26,359 nucleotides of DNA from an uncultured Oscillospiraceae bacterium (GCA_934635515.1 CAKTZK010000012.1:1-26359); one strand, 5' to 3'. Counted from the stretch's first letter, positions 7,807-15,387 are shown. Numbers and translations are program-made. Notes: a model not told the origin generated them from the sequence alone.

Positions 7807-7834
7807 ACGCACCCCAGCCGGGGTGCGTTTTTTT
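7807..7834 (+). terminator. Rho-independent terminator of trmK-nif3-yebC
   Basis: ACGCACCCC (7807-7815) and GGGGTGCGT (7820-7828) form a 9 bp stem with loop AGCC, running into seven T (7828-7834). Confidence 0.9.
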
Positions 7835-7856
7835 CGTCTAAACCGACCTGCCTTTT

Positions 7857-7864
7857 CATACAGT
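7857..7864 (+). promoter_or_regulatory. Candidate SigE -10 element of spoIVA
   Basis: CATACAGT matches the SigE -10 consensus CATACANT exactly and lies about 55 bp before the spoIVA start. The -35 (around 7836-7842, GTCTAA) is a poor match to the SigE consensus, so this rests on the -10 and on spoIVA being a known SigE target. Confidence 0.45.
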
Positions 7865-7918
7865 AGAGCAAACGACAGTGACGGCCTTGCCGTTTGCAGG
7901 AGAAAGGAATGGTTGGAA

Positions 7919-9403
7919 ATGACGAATCAGGTCACAGATATTTATGAAAGCATGGCCCAGCGAACGGACGGCAATATTTATATCGGCGTGGTGGGGCCTG
8001 TGCGCACGGGAAAATCCACATTTATCAAGCGCTTTATGCAGACCCAGGTGCTGCCCCGGATGAACGATGACTTCAGCCGGGACCGGGCCATTGACGAGCT
8101 GCCTCAGAGCGGCTCCGGGCGCACCATTATGACCGCCGAGCCCAAATTTATCCCGGAGAAGGCGGTGCAGCTCCGCCTGCCCAACGGTGCAGAATTCGGT
8201 GTTAGATTGGTGGACTGCGTGGGATACCTGGTGCCGGGCGCTATGGGACAGTTTGAGGACCTGGCCCCTCGTATGGTAATGACTCCGTGGCTGGATCACG
8301 AGATACCTTTGGCCGAGGCGGCGGAAATCGGTACCCGCAAGGTCATATCAGAGCATGCAACCGTAGGTATCGTCATTACCACCGACGGTACGGTGACGGA
8401 AATTCCCCGGGAGGATTATCTGGAGGCGGAGGAGCGGGCTATCCGGGAGCTGCAGGCCATCGGAAAGCCCTTTGTGGTTCTGGTAAACAGCGCCCAGCCC
8501 GATAGCGCCGAGGCAACCGAAATCGCCGAAAGCCTGAGCAGAAAGTATGATGCTAAATGCCTGCCGGTGAATTGCCTGCGTCTGAGCGAGGGGGAGATAC
8601 AGGAGATTATCCAGAGCTTACTGTACGAGTTTCCCTTGCAGGAGCTGGATGTGTTTTTCCCGTCCTGGGTGGAGGTCTTGCCGGAGGAGCATCCCATCAA
8701 AAAAACCATGGTGGAGCTGGTTGCCCGGGAGGGAGGGCAGCTGACCCATATGCGGCAGATGGATGCCGTGGTCCGGGAGCTGGAGCAGAGCGACATGATC
8801 GAGTGCGTTAAGCTGCGGCAAATGGACCTGGGCTTGGGCTGTGCTGCGCTGGAAATGGATCCGCCCAGGGCGCTGTTTTACGAAACCGTTGGCAAGGAAA
8901 CGGGCTTTACAGTGCAGGATGACGGCGACCTGATGGATCTGCTCACGGATCTCTCCAAGGTGCGTCGGGAATATGATAAGGTGGCCCCGGCCCTCCGGGC
9001 GGCCTACAGCACCGGCTATGGAATCGTGACGCCGGAGCTGGGAGAGCTGAAGCTGGAGGACCCGGAGATCGTGCGGCAGGGGGGACGGTACAGTCTGAAG
9101 ATGAAGGCCAGTGCGCCGTCCATTCATATGATCCGGGCAGACATTGCGACCACCGTTTCCCCCATAGTCGGCGACGAAAAGCAGTCGGAGGACATGGTAA
9201 ATTACCTCCTCCAGCAGTACCAGGGCGACAAGCAAAAACTGTGGCAGTCCAATATTTTTGGCCGCAGCTTCAATGAGATCGTAGGCGACGACCTGCAGGC
9301 CAAGCTCAAACGGATGCCGGAGCCTTCTCAGAAAAAAATGCGTGAGGCTCTGGAGCGCATCATCAACGAAGGCAGCGGAGGCCTTATCTGCATAATTCTG
9401 TAA
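7919..9403 (+). CDS. spoIVA: Stage IV sporulation protein A (spore coat morphogenetic ATPase)
   Basis: Mother-cell ATPase that polymerises on the forespore surface to form the basement layer of the coat. 494 aa, matching the usual 492. The N-terminal nucleotide-binding domain has Walker A GVVGPVRTGKSTFIKRF (about residues 22-38), then DELPQSGSGRTIMTAEPKF and VRLVDCVGYLVPGA; the middle domain and the C-terminal end (RIINEGSGGLICIIL) match SpoIVA throughout. Start: the frame is open to 7712, but ATG 7919 (MTNQVTDIYESMAQRTDG) aligns with known proteins and has AAAGGA 10 nt upstream. An out-of-frame ATG lies at 7909. Expected to be SigE-controlled. It stands alone between two terminators. Confidence 0.98.
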   Translation: MTNQVTDIYESMAQRTDGNIYIGVVGPVRTGKSTFIKRFMQTQVLPRMNDDFSRDRAIDELPQSGSGRTIMTAEPKFIPEKAVQLRLPNGAEFGVRLVDCVGYLVPGAMGQFEDLAPRMVMTPWLDHEIPLAEAAEIGTRKVISEHATVGIVITTDGTVTEIPREDYLEAEERAIRELQAIGKPFVVLVNSAQPDSAEATEIAESLSRKYDAKCLPVNCLRLSEGEIQEIIQSLLYEFPLQELDVFFPSWVEVLPEEHPIKKTMVELVAREGGQLTHMRQMDAVVRELEQSDMIECVKLRQMDLGLGCAALEMDPPRALFYETVGKETGFTVQDDGDLMDLLTDLSKVRREYDKVAPALRAAYSTGYGIVTPELGELKLEDPEIVRQGGRYSLKMKASAPSIHMIRADIATTVSPIVGDEKQSEDMVNYLLQQYQGDKQKLWQSNIFGRSFNEIVGDDLQAKLKRMPEPSQKKMREALERIINEGSGGLICIIL

Positions 9404-9426
9404 AGGGGAATGCCATTACAAAGAAT

Positions 9427-9460
9427 AAGACGGTTGCGCAGAGCATCCGTCTTGTTTTTT
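9427..9460 (+). terminator. Rho-independent terminator of spoIVA
   Basis: AAGACGG (9427-9433) pairs with CCGTCTT (9447-9453), extended by TGC/GCA inside, followed by GTTTTTT. Its T-run is also the -35 region of the coaX promoter. Confidence 0.85.
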
Positions 9461-9480
9461 GGGAAAAAGCGTGTTATGAT
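9452..9480 (+). promoter_or_regulatory. SigA-type promoter of coaX
   Basis: TTGTTT (9452-9457), 17 bp spacer, TATGAT (9475-9480), 27 bp before the start codon. Confidence 0.65.
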
Positions 9481-9507
9481 AAAGAAAAAGCGGAAGGGAG
9501 AGCCGGT

Positions 9508-10287
9508 ATGCTGCTTGCTATTGACATTGGGAACTCCAACATCAGTGTTGGTCTCTTTGGAGAGGGCCGGGATCTCAAATTCTTGGCCTCCATCGACACA
9601 GACAGTCGTAAGACCGCAGACCAGATCAGCATTGACCTGATGAATCTGTTTGCTCTCTATGGCTACGATATCCACCAGGTCACCGGGGCTATTTTCTCCA
9701 GCGTGGTGCCGGGCATCAACTTTATGATGCACAAGGCGCTGACCCGTCTGCTGGGCAAAGAGCCCATGGTAGTAGGACCGGGTATCAAGACAGGACTGAA
9801 TATTCGTATGGAGGTACACAATCAACTGGGCACCGATCTGGTGGCCAACGCCGTGGCGGCATTGGAAAAGTATCCCGCTCCCATCATTATGATTGAAATG
9901 GGTACGGCTACCACCATCTCCTACATTTCCCGCCAGCGCACCTATGAGGGCGGCATGATGTTCCCGGGGGTACGGCTGTCGTTGGATGCGCTGTCCGAGC
10001 ACTCGGCCCTGCTGCAAAATGTGGCCCTGCAGCATCCAACCAAGAACCTCATAGGAAAAAACACCGAGGACTGTATGCGCAACGGTATCGTTTACGGCTC
10101 AGCGGGAATGCTGGACGGTATCATCGACCGTATCAGAGAGACCATCCCCGGTGAAAAACCCACCATCGTGGCCACCGGCGGCAACGCGCCTGTCATCGTG
10201 CGTTATTGCCGCAACCATATTATTTATGACAAATATCTTTTGATGGAGGGCTTGCAGCTGATCTATCTGAAGAATAAAGAGAAATAA
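9508..10287 (+). CDS. coaX: Type III pantothenate kinase CoaX
   Basis: Phosphorylates pantothenate with ATP, the first step of coenzyme A synthesis; type III enzymes are not inhibited by CoA and need a monovalent cation. 259 aa. Actin-fold ATPase motifs: MLLAIDIGNSNISVGLF at the N-terminus (phosphate 1), GTDLVANAVAA (about residues 109-119), MIEMGTATTISYI (about 129-141, with the catalytic region) and EGGMMFPGVRLSLDALSEHSA. The C-terminal adenosine-binding part is VATGGNAPVI. Start ATG 9508 follows GGAAGGGAG. It has its own promoter and terminator, so it is a single-gene unit, convergent with the phosphofructokinase gene. Confidence 0.96.
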   Translation: MLLAIDIGNSNISVGLFGEGRDLKFLASIDTDSRKTADQISIDLMNLFALYGYDIHQVTGAIFSSVVPGINFMMHKALTRLLGKEPMVVGPGIKTGLNIRMEVHNQLGTDLVANAVAALEKYPAPIIMIEMGTATTISYISRQRTYEGGMMFPGVRLSLDALSEHSALLQNVALQHPTKNLIGKNTEDCMRNGIVYGSAGMLDGIIDRIRETIPGEKPTIVATGGNAPVIVRYCRNHIIYDKYLLMEGLQLIYLKNKEK

Positions 10288-10288
10288 C

Positions 10289-10328
10289 AAAAAAGGATCG
10301 GAGGCCCATGGGCTGCCGATCCTTTTTT
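10289..10328. terminator. Bidirectional terminator between coaX and pfp
   Basis: AAAAAAGGATCGG (10289-10301) pairs with CCGATCCTTTTTT (10316-10328); the centre carries the palindrome GCCCATGGGC. T-runs are present on both strands, suiting the convergent genes. Confidence 0.92.
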
Positions 10329-10341
10329 GCAGTGCAATATT

Positions 10342-11580
10342 TTACTTGGCCAAAATCTTTTTCAGCTTGGCAAAGCGGGGGAGGGAGTCCTGCTTGGGCA
10401 GGTCCGGCTCGCCTTGGATCAGGGGCAGCGCATACTCAATAAACTGATGATTTACGCCGGTGCCGTCCTCATTGATCCAGGAGCGGGGAATCTTTTTTTC
10501 CACATTGGCCACCTCCATCAGGGGTACCAGCTTGGTCTTACAGGCATAGCGTCCGTTCTGGATGCCCCGCTCAAAGGCGATCATGCGTCCATTGATACCG
10601 GCAATGGCGTTTTCCACCGCGGCCTTACCGGCCATGAAGGACTCCTCAATGTCCGTTTCGGAGGCCAGATGCGCACCGCAGCGCTGCAGAAGGTTCAGCT
10701 CGATACCACGGACCTTCACATCCATCTCCTCCTTGATGACCTCTGCCAGAATAGAGGCCAGGCCGCCCATCTGAGCGTGGCCGAAGCCATCGGTCTTTTC
10801 CACCTTGGCCTCGGAGACGAAGCCGCCGTCGGCGTAGTGGATGCCCTCGGACACCGCCACCAGGCAGTTGCCTTTTTTGGCGTAGACCCGCTTCACATCG
10901 TCAATAAACTTCGGCATATCAAAGTCCGTCTCCGGCAAATAGATGAGGTCCGGGCCGGCGCCGTATTCACTGGCCAGAGCGGAGGCGGCGGCCAGCCAGC
11001 CAGCATGGCGGCCCATGATCTCCATAATCACCACCATACCGGTGTCATACACATGGGAGTCCAGATACACCTCCATAAAGGATGTGGCAATGTACTTGGC
11101 GGCGGAGGCGTAGCCGGGGCAGTGGTCCGTGCCGAAGAGGTCGTTGTCGATGGTCTTGGGTACGCCCATGACCCGGCACTCATAGCCCACAGACTGCATG
11201 TACTGGTTGATTTTGTTGCAGGTATCCATGGAGTCGTTGCCGCCGTTATAGAAGAAGTAGCGGACATCGTATTTCTTGAAAATCTCCAGGATGCGCTTGA
11301 AATCCGTGTCGTCCACGGCGGGGTCGGCCAGCTTATAGCGGCAGGAGCCCAGGGCGGAGGAGGGAGTGTATTTCAGCAGACGCAGCTCCTCGGGGTCCTC
11401 CTGGCCCATGTCGAACAGCCTGTCATTCAGTACACCCTTGATGCCGTGCTCCGCGCCCAACACCCGGGTGATAACGCCGCTTTTCAGCGCCGTGTCGATA
11501 ACGCCGTAGGCGCTGGCGTTGATAACGGATGTAGGCCCGCCGGACTGGCCGATGATACAGGCGCCTTTCAGTACATTCAT
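10342..11580 (-). CDS. pfp: Diphosphate-fructose-6-phosphate 1-phosphotransferase (PPi-dependent PFK)
   Basis: Converts fructose-6-phosphate to fructose-1,6-bisphosphate using pyrophosphate, reversibly, in place of ATP. 412 aa, longer than the ~320 aa ATP-PFK. Motifs: GQSGGPTSVINAS (about residues 11-23), FFYNGGNDSMDTCNK (about 108-122, Asp where ATP enzymes have Gly), VPKTIDNDLFGTDH (about 139-152, with the Lys that marks PPi specificity) and MEIMGRHAGWLA (about 186-197). Specificity is therefore read from two known discriminating positions; an assay has not been seen. Start ATG 11580 has AGGAGG on the minus strand (11591-11596). It is divergent from fructose-bisphosphate aldolase, the next glycolytic enzyme. 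Confidence 0.93.
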   Translation of the reverse strand: MNVLKGACIIGQSGGPTSVINASAYGVIDTALKSGVITRVLGAEHGIKGVLNDRLFDMGQEDPEELRLLKYTPSSALGSCRYKLADPAVDDTDFKRILEIFKKYDVRYFFYNGGNDSMDTCNKINQYMQSVGYECRVMGVPKTIDNDLFGTDHCPGYASAAKYIATSFMEVYLDSHVYDTGMVVIMEIMGRHAGWLAAASALASEYGAGPDLIYLPETDFDMPKFIDDVKRVYAKKGNCLVAVSEGIHYADGGFVSEAKVEKTDGFGHAQMGGLASILAEVIKEEMDVKVRGIELNLLQRCGAHLASETDIEESFMAGKAAVENAIAGINGRMIAFERGIQNGRYACKTKLVPLMEVANVEKKIPRSWINEDGTGVNHQFIEYALPLIQGEPDLPKQDSLPRFAKLKKILAK

Positions 11581-11638
11581 GGAATCAATACCTCCTGCGA
11601 TGATGTATGTGGAATATTTTTTCGGAATCAGCTACCCT

Positions 11639-11667
11639 ATTCTACCATGAGATTTGCATAAAGTAAA
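11639..11667 (-). promoter_or_regulatory. Promoter of pfp
   Basis: On the minus strand, TTTACT (11662-11667), 17 bp spacer, TAGAAT (11639-11644), about 60 bp upstream of the start. Confidence 0.6.
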
Positions 11668-11677
11668 CGGCCAACCC

Positions 11678-11705
11678 TTGCAAATTCCGATTTATGTGGT
11701 AAAAT
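11678..11705 (+). promoter_or_regulatory. Promoter of fba
   Basis: TTGCAA (11678-11683), 16 bp spacer, TAAAAT (11700-11705). It lies back to back with the pfp promoter, with about 10 bp between their -35 boxes, so one regulator could reach both. Confidence 0.6.
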
Positions 11706-11766
11706 CTATGGCAAGAGTGCAATTCGATATAGAATTTGAATTTATAATGTAAAGGAGATTATAACT

Positions 11767-12705
11767 ATGCCTCTGGTAACATCGAAGGAAATGTTTGAAA
11801 AGGCCTATAAGGGCGGCTACGCCATCGGCGCATTCAATGTGAACAACATGGAGATCATTCAGGGCATCACCGGCGCCGCCGCCGACCTGAAGGCCCCGGT
11901 TATTTTGCAGGTGTCCAAGGGCGCCCGGGCCTATGCCAACCGCACCTATCTGATGAAGCTGGTAGAGGCCGCCGTCATCGACACGGGCTTGCCCATCTGC
12001 CTGCATCTGGACCACGGCGACACTTTTGAGCTTTGCAAGAGCTGCATTGACGATGGCTTCACCTCCGTGATGATCGACGCCTCCTCCAAGCCCTTTGCCG
12101 AGAACATCGCCCTGACCCGTCAGGTGGTGGAGTACGCCCACGACCACGGCGTGGTGGTAGAGGCGGAACTGGGCACCTTGGCCGGCATTGAGGACGAGGT
12201 GAATGTTTCCGCCGAGGACTCCTCCTACACCCGCCCTGAGGAGGTACAGGAGTTTGTGGAAAAGACCGGCTGCGATTCCCTGGCTATCGCCATCGGCACC
12301 AGCCACGGCGCTTATAAGTTCAAGCCCGGCACCAAGCCCCAGCTGCGCTTTGATGTGCTGGAGGAGGTGGAGAAGAAGCTGCCGGGCTTCCCCATCGTGC
12401 TGCACGGCTCTTCCTCCGTGCCCCAGGAGTTCGTGGAGAAGATCAATAAGTTCGGCGGCAATATGCCCGGCGCCATCGGCGTGCCCGAGGATCAGCTCCG
12501 GAAGGCTGCCTCCATGGCCGTCTGCAAGATCAACATCGACTCCGACCTGCGCCTGGCCATGACCGCGTCCATCCGGGAGTATCTGGCGGAGCATCCGGAT
12601 CATTTCGATCCCCGGCAGTATCTCAAGCCTGCCCGCCAGGCCATCCATGACATGGTGGCCCACAAGATCGTGGACGTGCTGGGCTGCAACGGCAAGGCGT
12701 TCTAA
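11767..12705 (+). CDS. fba: Class II fructose-1,6-bisphosphate aldolase
   Basis: Zinc-dependent cleavage of fructose-1,6-bisphosphate to dihydroxyacetone phosphate and glyceraldehyde-3-phosphate. 312 aa. Class II signatures: GAFNVNNMEIIQ (about residues 21-32), ICLHLDHGDTFELCKSCID (about 78-96, with a zinc His and the catalytic Asp), VVEAELGTLAGIEDE (about 132-146), GTSHGAYKF (about 178-186, second zinc His) and VLHGSSSVP (about 211-219, third His). KINIDSDLR near residue 258 is the GXN/DXX phosphate-binding loop. The ribosome site AAAGGAG is well placed before ATG 11767. It has its own promoter and terminator. Confidence 0.96.
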   Translation: MPLVTSKEMFEKAYKGGYAIGAFNVNNMEIIQGITGAAADLKAPVILQVSKGARAYANRTYLMKLVEAAVIDTGLPICLHLDHGDTFELCKSCIDDGFTSVMIDASSKPFAENIALTRQVVEYAHDHGVVVEAELGTLAGIEDEVNVSAEDSSYTRPEEVQEFVEKTGCDSLAIAIGTSHGAYKFKPGTKPQLRFDVLEEVEKKLPGFPIVLHGSSSVPQEFVEKINKFGGNMPGAIGVPEDQLRKAASMAVCKINIDSDLRLAMTASIREYLAEHPDHFDPRQYLKPARQAIHDMVAHKIVDVLGCNGKAF

Positions 12706-12731
12706 GTTTTAGCTATAATAATTCATCGGAA

Positions 12732-12767
12732 AATGTACCCTGTCATTTTGGCGGGGTACATTTTTTT
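12732..12767 (+). terminator. Rho-independent terminator of fba
   Basis: AATGTACCC pairs with GGGTACATT around a loop near 12741-12751, followed by seven T (12761-12767). Confidence 0.88.
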
Positions 12768-12788
12768 GCCATAAGATCCCAAGGAATT

Positions 12789-12845
12789 TTCGGCAGCTAT
12801 GTGCGCCCGGATATGACGGGATTCTCACCGGGACGGGGCTATAAT
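12789..12845 (+). promoter_or_regulatory. Candidate Spo0A box and -10 of spoIIGA-sigE
   Basis: TATAAT at 12840-12845 lies 23 bp before the spoIIGA start. No good -35 stands 16-18 bp upstream. TTCGGCA (12789-12795) is a perfect match, on the other strand, to the Spo0A box TGNCGAA. In Bacillus the spoIIG promoter is a SigA promoter with abnormal spacing activated by Spo0A, so the arrangement is suggestive, but a seven-base site with one free position is weak evidence. Confidence 0.4.
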
Positions 12846-12868
12846 CGTAGCGGAGAGGGGGGAGACCG

Positions 12869-13795
12869 TTGCGCATTTACATAGACCGGGTATTTTTGCT
12901 GAATCTGGCGGTGGATTATTTGCTGCTGCTGGCGGCGGCGCGGCTGGCGGGCACGCCGCTGCGGCGGGTGCGGTTTCTCCTGTGCGGCGCAGGCGGGGGC
13001 CTGTACGCGGCAGCGGTGTTCCTGCCGGGTCTTACCTGGCTGGCGCATCCTGCGTGCAAGGCTGTCTCGGGCGCTGCCATGGCTCTGCTGGCCTATGGCC
13101 GGGAGCGGGGACGCTGGAAGCTGACGGGCCTGTTTTTTCTCCTCTCCGGAGCCCTGGCAGGGGTGATACTGGCCGTGGGCTTCTGCGTAGGCGCGCCGGG
13201 CCTACTGGTAGGAAAAATCTACCGGGCCGAGATCGACTGGAAGCTGCTGCTGGGCGGCACGGCGGCGCTGAGTTTGGCGCCGCACCTGCTGTTTCGGCAG
13301 GGCGCGCGACACGGAGGGGGAGAATTGATGAACGTACAAATTGCCATAGGCGGGAACACCGGCCAGGTAACGGCCCTTCACGACACAGGAAACACGCTGC
13401 GAAACCCTGTGGACGGGCGGCCGGTGCTGGTTATGGAACAGGCGGCGATCCTGGAGTTGCTGCCGGAAGCGGAGGCGGATATCATCCGAGAGACCACCGC
13501 CCCGGAAGCGGCTATGGCGCGGCTTTATGACGGGGGGAGCGGACTCCATTTCACACTGCTGCCCTTTCGCAGCGTGGGCACGGAGTCAGGGCTGCTGCTG
13601 GCCGTGCGCAGCGACTACATAGCCCTGCACCGCAGGCGGATGCCGAAAACGCTTATTGCCATTTCGCCGGGGCCTGTCAGCGACGGCGGGGCATACCGGG
13701 CCCTGTGGGGCGGAGAAGGGGAAAGGAGGAAGAACGCTGAAAAAGCTTCTGATGCGGATCTGGCACAGACTGCTGCGTCTGGCAAGGCCGGATAA
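12869..13795 (+). CDS. spoIIGA: Sporulation sigma-E factor-processing peptidase SpoIIGA
   Basis: Membrane-embedded aspartic protease that removes the pro-sequence of SigE at the septum after a forespore signal. 308 aa. The N-terminal half has about five hydrophobic segments (near residues 7-27, 35-52, 60-77, 86-108 and 125-142). The C-terminal protease domain carries [18 protein letters not shown] with catalytic Asp172 (DTGN where Bacillus has DSGN). The start is TTG 12869, preceded by a GGGGGGAG ribosome site. The usual family end (GAYRALW) is reached near residue 275, and a further ~30 charged residues run over the start of sigE, giving a 59 bp overlap. The identity is supported strongly by sigE next door. 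Confidence 0.95.
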   Translation: MRIYIDRVFLLNLAVDYLLLLAAARLAGTPLRRVRFLLCGAGGGLYAAAVFLPGLTWLAHPACKAVSGAAMALLAYGRERGRWKLTGLFFLLSGALAGVILAVGFCVGAPGLLVGKIYRAEIDWKLLLGGTAALSLAPHLLFRQGARHGGGELMNVQIAIGGNTGQVTALHDTGNTLRNPVDGRPVLVMEQAAILELLPEAEADIIRETTAPEAAMARLYDGGSGLHFTLLPFRSVGTESGLLLAVRSDYIALHRRRMPKTLIAISPGPVSDGGAYRALWGGEGERRKNAEKASDADLAQTAASGKAG

Positions 13796-14441
13796 GATCA
13801 TGTACATAGGCGGCAGTGACACGCTGCCGCAGCCGCTGAGCCGGGAAAGGGAGGCGGAGCTCATTGCCCGGATGGGTCAGGGCGACTTTGCCGTGCGGCA
13901 GACCCTCATTGAGCATAATCTTCGACTGGTGGTATACCTGGCCCGGCGGTTTGAAAACACGGGCATCAACATGGAAGACCTTATTTCCATCGGCACCATC
14001 GGGCTTATCAAGGCCATCAACACCTTCCGGGCGGATAAGAACATCAAGCTGGCCACCTACGCCTCCCGGTGCATTGAAAACGAAATTCTCATGTACCTGC
14101 GAAAAAACTCCGCCCAGCGGACGGAGGTGAGCTTTGACGAGCCCTTGAGCACGGACTGGGACGGCAAGGAGCTGCTGCTCAGCGACGTGCTGGGCACCGA
14201 CGGCGACACGGTGATGCGGCCCATCGAAGCGGATGTGGACCGCAAGCTGCTGCAGGATGCGGTGGGAAAGCTCTCCTCCCGGGAGCGGGACATCATCACG
14301 CTGCGGTTTGGACTGGGCGGAAAAAAGGAGATGACCCAGAAGGAGGTGGCCGACCGGATGGGCATTTCCCAGTCCTACATCTCACGGCTTGAAAAACGCA
14401 TTATTCTGCGGCTGAAGCGTGAAATTCTCAAAATGAGCTGA
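13737..14441 (+). CDS. sigE: RNA polymerase sporulation sigma factor SigE (pro-form)
   Basis: Mother-cell sigma factor made as an inactive precursor and cleaved by SpoIIGA. 234 aa from the proposed start. Region 2 is almost identical to known Sig[37 protein letters not shown] and [19 protein letters not shown]. Region 4 ends with [20 protein letters not shown]. The pro-sequence is a basic amphipathic stretch ([17 protein letters not shown]) before MYIGGS, the expected cleavage region. No ATG/GTG/TTG fits the ribosome site: AGGAGG (13724-13729) is 7 nt before CTG 13737, while ATG 13752 is 22 nt away and would shorten the pro-sequence. CTG also aligns with the MKKL start of Bacillus SigE. sigG is not downstream. 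Confidence 0.96.
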   Translation: MKKLLMRIWHRLLRLARPDKIMYIGGSDTLPQPLSREREAELIARMGQGDFAVRQTLIEHNLRLVVYLARRFENTGINMEDLISIGTIGLIKAINTFRADKNIKLATYASRCIENEILMYLRKNSAQRTEVSFDEPLSTDWDGKELLLSDVLGTDGDTVMRPIEADVDRKLLQDAVGKLSSRERDIITLRFGLGGKKEMTQKEVADRMGISQSYISRLEKRIILRLKREILKMS

Positions 14442-14470
14442 AAAAGTGCCGGACCACAGGGGTCCGGCAC
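14441..14470 (-). terminator. Terminator between sigE and the XRE gene
   Basis: Perfect 10 bp stem (GTGCCGGACC 14446-14455, GGTCCGGCAC 14461-14470). Read on the minus strand it runs into TTTTT, so it suits the XRE gene; on the plus strand there is no T-run, though the hairpin follows the sigE stop at once. Confidence 0.85.
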
Positions 14471-14493
14471 AGCGTCTGTGTCTGGTTATGCCG

Positions 14494-15225
14494 TCAGTCC
14501 AAAAAAAGGGCGGCAGGACGGTTGACCACCATCATATTATAATACTTCAGCAGGTGATAATCGTCCTTATCCAGTTTAATCGTATTGAGCAGGCGGTCGC
14601 TCTCTTCCAGGGGTTCCTTGGAGATCAGCGTTTTCACCGCAATGGGGGCGAAGAAGGGGCTGCTGCCGATGCCGGAGAGGAGGCCGATGGCCGGGGTGCG
14701 GGTCTGCATGGGGTTGAGCATGCAGATATACATTTTCTCCGCTTCGTTGATTTGATTATTGAGCACCATGTGGGTGATGGTATCGTAAGCCTTCATCTCA
14801 CCGGTGAAAAGGTGCTGGCAGCGGTCAGGGTTGGAAAAATCCTCCACGCCCACATAGAGCATCACATCCACCACCTCGCCTGCGGCGGAAGGGGAGAAGC
14901 ACAGGAGAGAGCGAACGATCTGGCGCACGCGGCCGTCATAATAGTACATATAGGCCCGGGGCTGGTTAAAATAGAAATTTTTAGGAAGCACCGGTTCGGC
15001 ATGAGCCACCGGGGGGTTATAGTCGATAAAACACTTGAGGTCAATATCCAGCTTTTGCGATATGGCATAAAGCGTCTCTATGTCAATGGTGATGGTCCCG
15101 TTTTCATATTTTGAGACGGTGGCCTTGCTTTTATTGATCATAGCGGAAAACTGCTCGATGGTATAGCCACGGCTTTTCCTGTATTTTTTTATACGCTGAC
15201 CAACATGATACCCAAAGGAACTCAT
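14494..15225 (-). CDS. XRE-family transcriptional regulator with large C-terminal domain
   Basis: 243 aa. An N-terminal Cro/CI-type helix-turn-helix is clear: VGQRIKKYRKSRGYTIEQF then INKSKATVSKYENGTITI, about residues 8-50. The remaining ~180 residues (from about 65) do not match a ligand domain I recognise; they are rich in aromatic residues (FYFNQPRAYMYYYDGR). Start: ATGs at 15240 and 15225 are in frame, and GGAGG (15234-15238) lies 8 nt before the second and overlaps the first, so 15225 is chosen. It is divergent from the 2-oxoacid oxidoreductase operon across 283 bp packed with palindromes, which suggests control of that operon and of itself. That link is inference. Confidence 0.85.
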   Translation of the reverse strand: MSSFGYHVGQRIKKYRKSRGYTIEQFSAMINKSKATVSKYENGTITIDIETLYAISQKLDIDLKCFIDYNPPVAHAEPVLPKNFYFNQPRAYMYYYDGRVRQIVRSLLCFSPSAAGEVVDVMLYVGVEDFSNPDRCQHLFTGEMKAYDTITHMVLNNQINEAEKMYICMLNPMQTRTPAIGLLSGIGSSPFFAPIAVKTLISKEPLEESDRLLNTIKLDKDDYHLLKYYNMMVVNRPAALFLD

Positions 15226-15252
15226 TATTCGCACCTCCATTACAGCAACTTA

Positions 15253-15281
15253 ATTATAGCAATTTTTTTCTATAAAGTCAA
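15253..15281 (-). promoter_or_regulatory. SigA-type promoter of the XRE gene
   Basis: On the minus strand, TTGACT (15276-15281), 17 bp spacer, perfect TATAAT (15253-15258), about 28 bp before the start. Confidence 0.8.
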
Positions 15282-15287
15282 CCATTT

Positions 15288-15304
15288 GTTTCACAAAGTG
15301 AAAC
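15288..15304. promoter_or_regulatory. Palindrome, candidate XRE operator 1
   Basis: GTTTCAC-AAA-GTGAAAC, a perfect 7 bp dyad. A further GTTTC follows at 15308-15312. It lies just upstream of the -35 of the XRE promoter, a position suited to autoregulation or activation. Confidence 0.55.
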
Positions 15305-15312
15305 TGTGTTTC

Positions 15313-15336
15313 GGTTTACTTTCAAGAAAATAAACC
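15313..15336. promoter_or_regulatory. Imperfect 24 bp palindrome, candidate operator 2
   Basis: Arms GGTTTA (15313-15318) and TAAACC (15331-15336) enclose TTTC-AA-GAAA. One mismatch pair separates the inner and outer dyads. It is placed between the two divergent promoters. Confidence 0.5.
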
Positions 15337-15368
15337 CGTGAAAAACTTGCACAAAAATCGAGTTATTT

Positions 15369-15387
15369 TTTCATTAAATGGATGAAA
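15369..15387. promoter_or_regulatory. Short dyad upstream of the oxidoreductase promoter
   Basis: TTTCAT (15369-15374) and ATGAAA (15382-15387) around a 7-nt centre, about 35 bp before the -35 at 15423. It is weak alone and is noted because of the two stronger palindromes nearby. Confidence 0.35.

Noticed and set aside
7712..7918. An N-terminal extension of SpoIVA by 69 codons
   Set aside because: It would read through hairpins and the terminator of the previous operon; ATG 7919 aligns with the known SpoIVA start.
10327..11661. A 444-codon plus-strand frame opposite pfp
   Set aside because: Shadow of the PPi-PFK gene; it would start inside the bidirectional terminator.
11706..11766. AATTC/GAATT dyad in the fba leader
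   Set aside because: Only 5 bp arms in an AT-rich leader; no match to a regulator site I know.
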